Shown: positions 1-7,268, counted from the stretch's first letter. The stretch: DNA of 14,484 bases from Candidatus Saccharibacteria bacterium UBA6575 (GCA_002434005.1 DJJF01000034.1:2272-16755), one strand, 5' to 3'. A program made the numbers and translations. Notes: generated by a model not told the origin, from the letters alone.

Positions 1-1170
1 GCTGAGCTCGGTACCAAAGTGCGCGTATTCCTCGGCGGTACGGTATCCAGCCAGTGTGAGGTTCAGCTTATCGGCTAGGCCCTTTTGTCGTTTGTTTTGA
101 CCAACGCCACCAACACGAGTCACCGAAAGAGCCGTACTGACCGCTGGGCGCATAGTATCTTTGAAAATCTTTCCATCCAGAATCCACTGACCGTCAGTAA
201 TGGACATAATGTTGGTTGGTAGATAAGCGGTGATGTCACCACCCGGCGCATACACGATTGGGATAAGGGTTTGGCTGGCATGATTCGACTCGGTCTTACC
301 ACCACGCTCCAGCAAGCTGGAGTGCGTATAGAACATGTCACCTGGGTACGAGTCACGGCCTGGGCTCACTCCTGCGATCAAAGAGATTTCACGGTAGGCT
401 TGGGCGTGCGCTGTAAGGTCGTCGTAAATCATCATGGTATCCATATTGCACTGGTGCCAAAAATATTCACCGTGTGCCGCACCAACATATGGTGCAAGAT
501 AGCTTAGAATCAAGGACTCGAACGAGTTAGATACGACGACGATAGCTTTCTTCAGGGCATCATTCTTTTCGAGTGTTGTCACCAGCTCAGCCACGTCGTG
601 CTGACGCTTTGCAATCAACACGTAAATAACCGTGATATCCGTGTTTTTTTGGTTAATCGCTACAGAAGCAGCCAGGGCAGTCTTACCCACCTTACTGTCA
701 CCAAGCATTGCCATACGCTGACCGCGTGCTAATGAATATTCGAGGTCGAGAATGGTAATACCGGTTTCAACAGGAGTATCGAGTAACTCACGTTCGTAGA
801 GGGCTGGTGCGTTATGGAATACATCCCACTCTTGGTCTGGCGTAATCTCACCTTTACCGTCAATTGGTTCACCAAATACGTTGACTACCCGGCCGATAAA
901 GTTCTTGCCGACCGGAATCATAATGTCACGGCCTTCAATGACACACACCATGCCAACTTGTAACGGGGACGGGTCGAGCTTCATAACAACTACATGGTCT
1001 TCGAGTACCTGGTGTACGTATCCGCGCGTGTCGTCTTGGAACCGCACTGTGGCGTGCACATTGGTTGGTTGTAAGCCCTTGATTTTCACCATAAATGAGT
1101 CGATGCCAACGATCTCACCGACTGGATTGCCAGTATCAACCAACTTTTGGAACACCTTACCTGCTTCCAC
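1..1170 (-). CDS. F1-type ATPase alpha-like subunit, partial (C-terminus off the left edge)
   Basis: An open frame of 390 codons runs to base 1. It starts at GTG 1170, with GGAGG six bases upstream, and overlaps the delta-like gene by 14 bases. Visible alpha-family landmarks are GQR before a Walker A GDSKVGKT (residues 157-164), IIYDDLT (Walker B), SPGRDSYPGDMFY, PTNIMSITDGQ, and MRPAVSTALSVTRVGG, which carries the arginine-finger Arg. In true synthases alpha holds the non-catalytic nucleotide sites and supplies Arg to beta. Differences from the family: Walker A is normally GDRQTGKT at about residue 169, so the N-terminus is about 12 residues shorter and lacks most of the delta-binding helix. 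The usual GQK after the next strand reads AKR. It is therefore alpha-like but probably not the housekeeping alpha; the gene order supports a rotary ATPase. No symbol is given because it may be a paralogue. Family membership is near certain; cellular role unknown. Confidence 0.9.
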   Translation of the reverse strand, partial: MEAGKVFQKLVDTGNPVGEIVGIDSFMVKIKGLQPTNVHATVRFQDDTRGYVHQVLEDHVVVMKLDPSPLQVGMVCVIEGRDIMIPVGKNFIGRVVNVFGEPIDGKGEITPDQEWDVFHNAPALYERELLDTPVETGITILDLEYSLARGQRMAMLGDSKVGKTALAASVAINQKNTDITVIYVLIAKRQHDVAELVTTLEKNDALKKAIVVVSNSFESLILSYLAPYVGAAHGEYFWHQCNMDTMMIYDDLTAHAQAYREISLIAGVSPGRDSYPGDMFYTHSSLLERGGKTESNHASQTLIPIVYAPGGDITAYLPTNIMSITDGQWILDGKIFKDTMRPAVSTALSVTRVGGVGQNKRQKGLADKLNLTLAGYRTAEEYAHFGTELS

Positions 1171-1675
1171 GCAGCGCCTCCAGCTCCTTCGTAATCAGTT
1201 CTCGCCCGCCCGTAAGTCGCGCTCGCATACTCAAATCTTTAATGTGATTTGGTGTACGTAAATAGACACCACCGATAAGTGCAGGCTGCAGGCCAACTGA
1301 TATCAACGCCTGAGGATGAATTGAGCTACGCAGCCACGCGCTTAACTGCCGTAAACTGTCGCCGTCTGCCACCGATGCAAACGTCATGTGAATAACTGGA
1401 GCGTCATCTTTTAGTTGACGCAGTTGGCGGATTAGATCACCCCGGCCGCGGCCGTCGGTAAGGTCGAGCTTGTTCTGCGCTATAAAATCAGTCAGTTGTT
1501 CGGACATGGTTGGCATGGCCGAGCTTTCGCCTCCTGTTTTCGCCCTGACACCAGCGGATGTCATGTCGTTATCAACTCGCTCTAACTCACTCACCATGCG
1601 CGAAAGATCGACGCGAGTGACAATGGAAGGCGGTAATATAAATGCGCCAGCCTGAGCGGTTACACTATCTGTCAT
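1157..1675 (-). CDS. F1-type ATPase delta-like subunit
   Basis: This is a 172-aa protein. Its C-terminal half (about residues 95-160) carries the delta/OSCP pattern: a strand, a segment of the QLSAWLRSSI type, then LIGGVYLR and a D-x-S-x-R-x-x-L ending. In a synthase this domain joins the peripheral stalk to the top of alpha3beta3. The N-terminal half does not look like the usual six-helix bundle; it has a short helix (VDLSRMVSELERV) and a low-complexity Gly/Ser/Thr stretch. Loss of the bundle would fit with the shortened N-terminus of the neighbouring alpha, since these two parts normally bind each other. The ATG overlaps the stop codon of the b-like gene (ATGA), and its own end overlaps the alpha start, so translation is probably coupled. 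A delta identity rests on the C-terminal pattern plus position directly before alpha. Confidence 0.82.
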   Translation of the reverse strand: MTDSVTAQAGAFILPPSIVTRVDLSRMVSELERVDNDMTSAGVRAKTGGESSAMPTMSEQLTDFIAQNKLDLTDGRGRGDLIRQLRQLKDDAPVIHMTFASVADGDSLRQLSAWLRSSIHPQALISVGLQPALIGGVYLRTPNHIKDLSMRARLTGGRELITKELEALRGSR

Positions 1676-2436
1676 AGCCGCATGTCATCCATAATATCTT
1701 TCTTATTGGCCTCGAGTTCAGCGATGATCGCAGGCAGCTGCGCCTTAACATCATACTGATCGCCGAGTGCTCCAATCAGATAATGCTCAATGATACTCGC
1801 CATATTACTTTCGAAGCCGCTAATAATTGTGGCTTCCTGAGTGCCGATCTTTTGCTCAAGCCGAGCCTTAAAGTCTGCGTATTGCTCCTGCATGGTCTGA
1901 GCATTCTTACCAAGTGAATCGAGTGCGGTTTCCTGCGCTTTTTTAAGATCCTCACCGTACTGGGTAAAGTGAATGTCTAGCTGCGCACTTAGTTCATCGT
2001 GCTTAGCCTGCATAGCAGTTGCCTGTGTATCGAGAGAGCCTAAAGCCTTAGCCTGCGCATTCTTAAGTGCAGAACTGTACTCAATGAACTCACCATCAAG
2101 TTGCTTAGAAAGTTGATCGTAGCGATCCTGTAAGGCGTGCTGACTGCGGTTAAGCGACTGAAGCGCAAGATACTGCGCATCTTTCATTGCCTCGCCGTAC
2201 TCAGCGATTTGCTTGTCGAGCTTGGTAACAATTTGTTCGCGTAACTCAGTACCGATCTGCGCAACAAGCGTATCGAGATCTTTTTTAAACTGATCGGCAT
2301 TGGCAGCAATGGTGCGCTCAAAGTATTCTTTACCATGCTGACGTAGCTCTTCGCGCATGAGGTGATCGAAAAGCTGGGGCAGCTGAGCATCCGCTTCGTC
2401 GAGCGGCGCTTGTGCCTTATGTTGAAATATACCCAT
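1672..2436 (-). CDS. b-like soluble coiled-coil stalk protein with three 40-residue repeats
   Basis: This is a 254-aa, highly charged, helix-forming protein in the position of subunit b, between c-like and delta-like genes. There is no hydrophobic segment, so unlike canonical b it cannot anchor itself in the membrane. Residues 79-118, 119-158 and 159-198 are three aligned 40-residue repeats, each starting (E/Q)Y, then K-x-A-Q near position 7 and A-L-x-S-L near 13. The last 45 residues (from about IIEHYLIGALGD) form a separate, probably conserved C-terminal segment that could contact delta. The start is ATG 2436, with AAGGTGG about eight bases upstream, 26 bases after the c-like stop. Inference: a peripheral-stalk or tether protein whose length is set by repeat number. 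An unrelated coiled coil is possible; synteny is the main argument for b. Confidence 0.7.
   Translation of the reverse strand: MGIFQHKAQAPLDEADAQLPQLFDHLMREELRQHGKEYFERTIAANADQFKKDLDTLVAQIGTELREQIVTKLDKQIAEYGEAMKDAQYLALQSLNRSQHALQDRYDQLSKQLDGEFIEYSSALKNAQAKALGSLDTQATAMQAKHDELSAQLDIHFTQYGEDLKKAQETALDSLGKNAQTMQEQYADFKARLEQKIGTQEATIISGFESNMASIIEHYLIGALGDQYDVKAQLPAIIAELEANKKDIMDDMRL
1843..2202 (-). repeat. Three tandem 120-bp coding repeats in the b-like gene
   Basis: The codons for residues 79-198 of the coiled-coil protein form three in-frame units of 40 codons. The relation is clear in protein (shared YGE/YSS, K-x-A-Q, A-L-x-S-L, Q-L-D or R-L-E positions) but much diverged in DNA, so this is an old internal duplication rather than a recent array. 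Whole-turn coiled-coil units would change stalk length in fixed steps. Confidence 0.7.
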
Positions 2437-2462
2437 TCAGAATCCCACCTTGTCTGCACCTA

Positions 2463-3305
2463 TCATAACTTGAGCAGTAGATACACCGCAAACAAACCGA
2501 TACTTAATACGAGTATGCTTGTCAGGATTATTTCAAGCAAAGCACGGAAAATGGATTTTTTTGACATTGGGTTTCGTCCGATAGATATCAGACTGTTACG
2601 AATACCGGAGTAGATAATGACGATTGCCGCGACAACGCTCAGCACCGTAATCGCAAGGCTTAGGTATATACGGATAGGATTTACTTCTTTTTCTGCAATC
2701 TGTTGCCCAATTCGCTTTAAGACATCGGGGACTTCAACTTTAGTGCTCTTTTCGTTTGGGTTGCGTTGAATATTAATGGTCGTAGGAATCGAACCAAGCT
2801 GCACATCTCGTTGCTTACCAGCATCATCTTTGAGCGTGGTCGAGCCCACGGTGATACCTTTGCCGTCAAACGGCGCTGTCGCTCTTCCTAGCACGGTCTT
2901 TTCTTCGGTGCCCGCCTTCATGGCAACGCCCTCAACCGATGACAACGTAAGATAATCGCCGGCCTTAATTGGCCCAGCCTGCGTACTCACTAAGGTGTTA
3001 TACGTACCGGATACAGCAACGAACGTTTCGTTCTTAAGGCCTTCATTCGAGACGGACAACGGAAGGACGTTCCTATCAACAACGACACCAAACATGTTTT
3101 GAAGCTGGGCTTGTACCGCTGGCTTGACGAGCTTGTCACTCTTACTTGATAGTTGCACAACTGTACCGACATTGAGGGGTGATTCTGCCGAATACCCTTG
3201 CACACTCCCGCCGCCAGCAGACACTGCGCTAGCTACCTGAAAAAATCCCAATACAGCAAGTGCGGCTGCTACCACCACGCCACTACCTGTTCGCAGCTGT
3301 GTCAC
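2463..3305 (-). CDS. Secreted-domain / c-subunit-like hairpin fusion membrane protein
   Basis: This is a 280-aa protein. Residues 7-29 are a signal peptide or anchor (possible cleavage after ASA or VSA). About 35-205 is an extracytoplasmic, mostly beta domain rich in Val, Thr and Gly. Residues 213-234 and 256-278 are two membrane helices joined by a short basic loop with Arg-Asn-Pro at 244-246. Helix-loop(R-N/Q-P)-helix is the hallmark of ATP synthase subunit c, and the predicted topology (termini outside, R-N-P loop inside) matches it. It is the first gene of a c-b-delta-alpha ordered operon. Oddities: subunit c is normally about 75-85 aa; the ion-binding Asp/Glu expected 18 residues after the Pro is Ile264, and the only acidic residue is Glu258, 12 after it. 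The GTG start at 3305 has GGGAG about ten bases upstream. The c relation is inferred from motif, topology and synteny. Confidence 0.72.
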   Translation of the reverse strand: MTQLRTGSGVVVAAALAVLGFFQVASAVSAGGGSVQGYSAESPLNVGTVVQLSSKSDKLVKPAVQAQLQNMFGVVVDRNVLPLSVSNEGLKNETFVAVSGTYNTLVSTQAGPIKAGDYLTLSSVEGVAMKAGTEEKTVLGRATAPFDGKGITVGSTTLKDDAGKQRDVQLGSIPTTINIQRNPNEKSTKVEVPDVLKRIGQQIAEKEVNPIRIYLSLAITVLSVVAAIVIIYSGIRNSLISIGRNPMSKKSIFRALLEIILTSILVLSIGLFAVYLLLKL

Positions 3306-3347
3306 TACTGTTTATCTCCCATTCGTTGGTTGTACGAGTTTGGGCTC

Positions 3348-3376
3348 ATTATAGCATAAGCACTCGTGGCTCAATG
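3348..3376 (-). promoter_or_regulatory. Promoter of the F1-like ATPase operon (extended -10)
   Basis: On the minus strand a consensus TATAAT (3353-3348) is preceded by TGC, giving an extended -10. A weak -35 (CATTGA, 3376-3371) lies 17 bases upstream. The start would be near 3341, leaving a 36-base leader to the GTG at 3305. Confidence 0.65.
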
Positions 3377-3392
3377 ACGCCGTGTACCACTA

Positions 3393-3421
3393 TTGTTGAC
3401 AGATACCGCTCATGGTACAAT
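3393..3421 (+). promoter_or_regulatory. Promoter of the 799-aa surface protein gene
   Basis: TACAAT at 3416-3421 is preceded by TGG (extended -10). TTGTTG at 3393-3398 sits at 17-bp spacing; a better -35 match, TTGACA at 3396-3401, is only 14 bp away. The start would be near 3428, with a leader of about 74 bases. It diverges from the ATPase-operon promoter in the same 196-bp gap. Confidence 0.45.
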
Positions 3422-3501
3422 CCAACCAGCTTTAGGTGGCACCACACATCCAAGGCAAATAAACATTTCTACATCCAAAAAACAGATATAGAAACAAAAA
3501 A

Positions 3502-5901
3502 ATGAATATGTGGTGTCACCTCCCCACTGGTCTTAATGCTCGTCGTACGTTGCTGTTTGCAGCGTCAGCTTTGATTACCGTTGTTATTACTACGTCGGTA
3601 ATTTTCTCGCATATTGCGCAAGCTGCGCCTGGCACCAACAAGACGCTCAATTTCCAAGGCCGCCTGCTGAATGCTGCAGGGGGTACTGTTCCTGACGGCA
3701 ACTACAATTTACAATTCAAGATTTATCAAGACGGCACTGGTACCGCGGCAGGAAACCCTGGCGGCTCCCTCAAATGGACAGAAAGCCACATCAACAACGG
3801 CGGCACGAGCGGTGTCAAAGTTAAAAACGGGTACTTCTCTGTCACTCTTGGATCCGTAACGGCTTTTGGCACCAGCATAGACTGGAACCAAGATACGCTT
3901 TGGCTTTCAATGAACGTGGCTGGCTCAAGTGCCAGCTGTACAACGTTTGGGTCGGCACCGTGTGGGGCGGACGGAGAAATGCTACCGATGAAGCGCCTCA
4001 CTGCAACACCATATGCCATTAACTCCGGCGCAGTTGGCGGCAAAACAGCCGACGATCTGGTTCAGCTCGGTCAAGGTGTTCAGTCAGATGCAAGCACAAA
4101 TAGCAGTATCTTTATTAACAAAACCGGTAGTGGAAACCTCATTCAGCTTCAATCAAGTGGCACCGATACATTCACTGTCAATAATGCCGGTAACATCAGT
4201 CTCGGCTCTGCGGCCAACCAGTCACTCTCAGTTGCTACATCAGCGAGTGGCGCCGGAAAGTCACTCACCGTAACTGCTGGCAACGCGGCCTCCGGCAGTG
4301 GGCTCACAGGAGGTAATCTCGTGCTTCAAGGTGGTGCAGGCAACAGTGCAGCTAGCGGAAATGTGATCGTGAAGGCAAACGGCCAAAACTCGACAGGCAC
4401 CTTCCAAGTACAGAACGCTGGTGGCGACACGCTCTTTAATGTCGACTCAATGAGCAACATCGTATCGGTTGGCGGCATCAAGTTCACTCCGGCCATCGAG
4501 GGTGCGACAACTGCCTATAGCCTGTGGGACGACAACGATGTAACCGGTGGCACATACGATGACAGTAACCTCAACATTGGAACTGTGTTCCAGGCAGACC
4601 AGTCTGGTATGGTGTCGGGAGTTAGATTCTACAACCCTGCCGGTGGTACTGTTAGTAGCTCAAATGTTGGTAAGCTATGGTCTTGCCCCAACGCTAATTG
4701 TTCGACTGGTGGTGGGTCAGAACTAGCCAATGTGACATTCGCGTCTAGCTCTACAGAAGGCTGGAAGACTGCGTACTTTAGCTCGCCTGTGTCAATTTCA
4801 GCCAATACAAATTACGTCATCTCCTACTACATGCCAACTTCGGGTAAATACCGTGCATCGCCAAACTACTTCCAGTCCGCATACACAACTGGTGTCCTTA
4901 CGGCACCTGAGTCGGGTTCCGTACCGAATGGTGTCTATTACACAGGTGCGGCAAACTTCCCATTTGGTACATTTAATAAAACCAACTACTGGGTTGACGT
5001 CGTATTCGAAGCGGCGGCACCTGAATTCGATCAGATCACTTCCGACACCGCGTTGATCATGCGTGGCGACGGCGGCATTACCGTTGGCTCCGACTCCAGT
5101 GCCACGGTTGTTCAGGGAAGTAGCGTCTCAATTGAGAGTGCTGGAAGTGTTGCACTGCAAGCGAACGGTCAGGAACGACTGAGCGTGAATGATAGTAATG
5201 TCAGAATTGGTGACGGCAATGCGCTGAACACTCCAACAGTCCTGACACTCGACTCTGGTAGTGGACCAGGTGCGAACGTACTTGGAAGCATGTACTATGA
5301 CACCTCGATTGGTAAAGTGCAGTGTTACGAAGCCGACGGCTGGGGAGCCTGTAGCGATGCGCCGGACACGTTTGTGTCATTAACACCTGAATACTCAAAT
5401 GCGGTCATGAATGGTGCTGACATCGGTACGATATCATCTGATATATGCTCGGATGAGCTGAATCTCAATGATGGCTCATCGTCGCAACCCACTATCTGTG
5501 GCACTGGCGAAACACAGAACTTCTACAAGTGGACATCTGCCGAAGGAACCGCGCAAACGCGAAGTATCTATGTATCCTACCAGCTGCCTTCAAACTTCAA
5601 GGAGTTTGTAGCCGGCTCAACGGCACTTATGGGACGAACAAATAGCTCGAACTCGTCAGTCACCTTCCAGATGTATCGCGATAGTCCGTCGGAAGGATTG
5701 ATATCATGTGGCGGCTCGCCTGTATCAGTATCGACAGGGTCGGTTTCCGCCTGGCAGACCGCGACCGCAACAAGCGGCGCCGATCCAGCAACGTGTGGTT
5801 TTGAAGCCGGAGACAGCATATTAGTTCGCATCAATCTAAGCGCGCACAGCAATGCAAATGCGTACGTTAGCGATCTCAAATTTACCTATAGTAACGAGTA
5901 A
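3502..5901 (+). CDS. Large secreted surface protein with DUF4082 domain
   Basis: This is a 799-aa protein. Residues 13-41 are a basic-hydrophobic signal peptide with a likely cleavage at AQA-AP. Residues about 45-175 (LNFQGRLLN ... ATPYAINSG) are an N-terminal beta domain of the kind seen before phage-tail-like or adhesin repeats. About 190-325 is a Gly/Ser/Asn-rich repetitive beta region. Residues 333-503 match DUF4082: GTVFQAD, GVRFYN, GKLWSC, GWKTAYF.SPV, NTNYVISYY, NYWVDVVF. About 515-620 is more low-complexity beta ending in GSMYYDTSIGKVQCYE, and 623-799 is a C-terminal beta domain with several Cys that could form disulfides. No sortase motif or C-terminal membrane helix is seen, so attachment is unclear. 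ATG 3502 has only a weak ribosome site; ATG 3508 is an alternative. Likely role: cell-surface contact or carbohydrate-related binding (inference). Confidence 0.9.
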   Translation: MNMWCHLPTGLNARRTLLFAASALITVVITTSVIFSHIAQAAPGTNKTLNFQGRLLNAAGGTVPDGNYNLQFKIYQDGTGTAAGNPGGSLKWTESHINNGGTSGVKVKNGYFSVTLGSVTAFGTSIDWNQDTLWLSMNVAGSSASCTTFGSAPCGADGEMLPMKRLTATPYAINSGAVGGKTADDLVQLGQGVQSDASTNSSIFINKTGSGNLIQLQSSGTDTFTVNNAGNISLGSAANQSLSVATSASGAGKSLTVTAGNAASGSGLTGGNLVLQGGAGNSAASGNVIVKANGQNSTGTFQVQNAGGDTLFNVDSMSNIVSVGGIKFTPAIEGATTAYSLWDDNDVTGGTYDDSNLNIGTVFQADQSGMVSGVRFYNPAGGTVSSSNVGKLWSCPNANCSTGGGSELANVTFASSSTEGWKTAYFSSPVSISANTNYVISYYMPTSGKYRASPNYFQSAYTTGVLTAPESGSVPNGVYYTGAANFPFGTFNKTNYWVDVVFEAAAPEFDQITSDTALIMRGDGGITVGSDSSATVVQGSSVSIESAGSVALQANGQERLSVNDSNVRIGDGNALNTPTVLTLDSGSGPGANVLGSMYYDTSIGKVQCYEADGWGACSDAPDTFVSLTPEYSNAVMNGADIGTISSDICSDELNLNDGSSSQPTICGTGETQNFYKWTSAEGTAQTRSIYVSYQLPSNFKEFVAGSTALMGRTNSSNSSVTFQMYRDSPSEGLISCGGSPVSVSTGSVSAWQTATATSGADPATCGFEAGDSILVRINLSAHSNANAYVSDLKFTYSNE

Positions 5902-5937
5902 TCTCCTATAAGAGGTAGCGTGGTAAACTATAGTGGT

Positions 5938-5943
5938 TATACT
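5938..5943 (+). promoter_or_regulatory. Possible -10 element before the 213-aa membrane protein
   Basis: TATACT stands 30 bases before ATG 5973; a second candidate, TATAGT, is at 5929-5934. No good -35 is visible. The presence of -10 boxes here argues against the TTG at 5943 as start codon. Confidence 0.35.
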
Positions 5944-5972
5944 TGTTGAAGTTTAAAGAAGCGGTACACATT

Positions 5973-6614
5973 ATGGGAAGTAAGCAGCGCTCACATTTAC
6001 ACATACCGACGCGGCACCAGTCGACGGAGGCCGGTTCTAGATATTCAGTTGAAACTTCAGCTCCGCAGCAAAAGCAAACGATCACTCATCCCGTTACAGG
6101 ACTCCTGACACGACAAAAAAAACGATTTTCAATTGCCTTCATCCTGACAGTATTAGTTCTTACCTTCTTGGTGATAAAACTGTCATCACAAAACGGCGAA
6201 GCGAATGCTGATGTTGACCACACCCTCAACCAGCCTTCGTATCAAACCGTCTTGCCTACAGGTAAGACGATTCAGCAGCTAGGTGGCTGGCAGCGAGTCT
6301 CACCAGAGGATAAAGACCCGGTGTTTGCCTATGCGGATACGATCGGGACTGTGCCGATAAGTATCAGCCAGCAGCCCTTACCTTCCTCTTTTAACGGAGA
6401 TTCCGAGGCTAAGCTTGCCGATCTTGCCAAAAAGTTTAGTGCCACGAAGAAACTCTCAACAGTAAATGGAGCTGCGTACCTCGGTACATCCGCCAAAGGG
6501 CCGCAGTCGGTTTTACTCGCCAAAAACAATACTCTGATTCTTATAAAATCTCAGTCTGCAATCGACACCCAGGCGTGGGTCGCATACATCGATTCGCTTG
6601 GATTATCTTACTAG
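5973..6614 (+). CDS. Single-pass membrane protein of unknown function
   Basis: From ATG 5973 this is a 213-aa protein. Residues 1-50 are basic and polar (cytoplasmic), 51-70 are one membrane helix, and 80-213 are an extracytoplasmic domain with segments LPTGKTIQQLGGW, FAYADTIGTVPISISQQPLP and a C-terminal ...TLILIKSQ.....WVAYIDSLG. I recognise this as a type common in Saccharibacteria but know no function. An in-frame TTG at 5943 would add ten residues; I prefer the ATG because predicted -10 boxes overlap the TTG. The gene lies 71 bases after the 799-aa gene, and its stop codon overlaps the stop of the convergent gene by three bases within CTAG. The neighbour is also a single-pass protein with a similar plan, so the two may act at the envelope. 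Confidence 0.85.
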   Translation: MGSKQRSHLHIPTRHQSTEAGSRYSVETSAPQQKQTITHPVTGLLTRQKKRFSIAFILTVLVLTFLVIKLSSQNGEANADVDHTLNQPSYQTVLPTGKTIQQLGGWQRVSPEDKDPVFAYADTIGTVPISISQQPLPSSFNGDSEAKLADLAKKFSATKKLSTVNGAAYLGTSAKGPQSVLLAKNNTLILIKSQSAIDTQAWVAYIDSLGLSY

Positions 6615-7198
6615 CGTTTGTTGTACTTGCTGATTGACTGCGAAACTTTGCCGTCAGTCTTAAGATTTTCGTAGAACATCACTTGATCTCGACTGATGAT
6701 CATTTCATCATCTGGACCATGAACTTCGTCGCCAAGTTTTATCAGTTGAACGTCGCCTTGTGAATTACTTGCAGCGTTTTGAGGATTTTTGGAGTCATCA
6801 TCTGTAGTTGATTCACTTTGAAGGTAGAAGATATCGGTGAGTTTTAAGTAGCTTTGATTAAGCGAGGTGAGCTTTCCAAAATACACCTGACCATTTGTAA
6901 AAAATACAGCCTGGTATTTTTTACTGTCGATCGCGACATCGTCACTAGACGAGGCATTACGCACAAATGCCGTTACCAGCCCCAGCACAACGAGAATAAC
7001 AATCGCGCCAATTATGAGGCCAATGAACTTCTTTTTCTTACCCGGCTTTTCATCAGGCGCACTGCCCCGAGATGTTTTTGAGACAGCTGGCGGAGATGGG
7101 GCTGAGCTCACAGGTTCTGGTGATCGAGCGGGGACTTCTCGCTGTTCCGAGGAAGACCGTTGAGCGGTCCTACTGTTACGATACGACAAGTTGTCCAC
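6611..7198 (-). CDS. Single-pass membrane protein with extracytoplasmic beta domain, unknown function
   Basis: This is a 195-aa protein. Residues 1-57 are a Ser/Pro/Arg-rich cytoplasmic tail ending in a Lys cluster, 58-79 are one membrane helix, and 93-180 are an outside domain with YQAVFFTNGQVYFGKL, YLKLTDIFYLQ, an acidic low-complexity insert, then VQLIKLGDEVHGP and DQVMFYENLK. This pattern is familiar from Saccharibacteria and other CPR genomes; no function is known to me. The start is GTG 7198: AGGGAG lies about ten bases upstream, while the nearby ATG at 7208 is in another frame and directly abuts that ribosome site. Orientation is inferred from the basic cluster before the helix. Confidence 0.87.
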   Translation of the reverse strand: MDNLSYRNSRTAQRSSSEQREVPARSPEPVSSAPSPPAVSKTSRGSAPDEKPGKKKKFIGLIIGAIVILVVLGLVTAFVRNASSSDDVAIDSKKYQAVFFTNGQVYFGKLTSLNQSYLKLTDIFYLQSESTTDDDSKNPQNAASNSQGDVQLIKLGDEVHGPDDEMIISRDQVMFYENLKTDGKVSQSISKYNKR

Positions 7199-7239
7199 GA
7201 CGATTCATCTCCCTGTTTATCTCTTTTAGAATCTCTCAT

Positions 7240-7268
7240 AGCATAGCATAAGAGGTATACCCCAGCAA
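7240..7268 (-). promoter_or_regulatory. Promoter of the 195-aa membrane protein gene
   Basis: TTGCTG (7268-7263), a 17-bp spacer ending in TGC, and TATGCT (7245-7240) give a -35 and an extended -10. The leader to GTG 7198 is about 35 bases. The -10 region and leader share short strings with the ATPase-operon promoter. Confidence 0.5.

Noticed and set aside
120..507. Open frames on both strands inside the alpha-like gene
   Set aside because: The minus-strand alpha frame is continuous from 1170 to 1 with clear family motifs; the others are out of frame.
2463..3305. The two-helix C-terminus as a type IV secretion pilin (VirB2-like)
   Set aside because: The R-N-P loop, topology and the following b-delta-alpha gene order fit subunit c better; VirB2 would not be expected to precede F1 genes.
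3396..3401. TTGACA as -35 of the 799-aa gene
   Set aside because: Only 14 bp separate it from the TACAAT box, too short for a normal promoter; the extended -10 with TTGTTG at 17 bp is preferred.
5943..5972. TTG 5943 as start of the 213-aa membrane protein
   Set aside because: A likely -10 box overlaps it; ATG 5973 lies at normal distance downstream.
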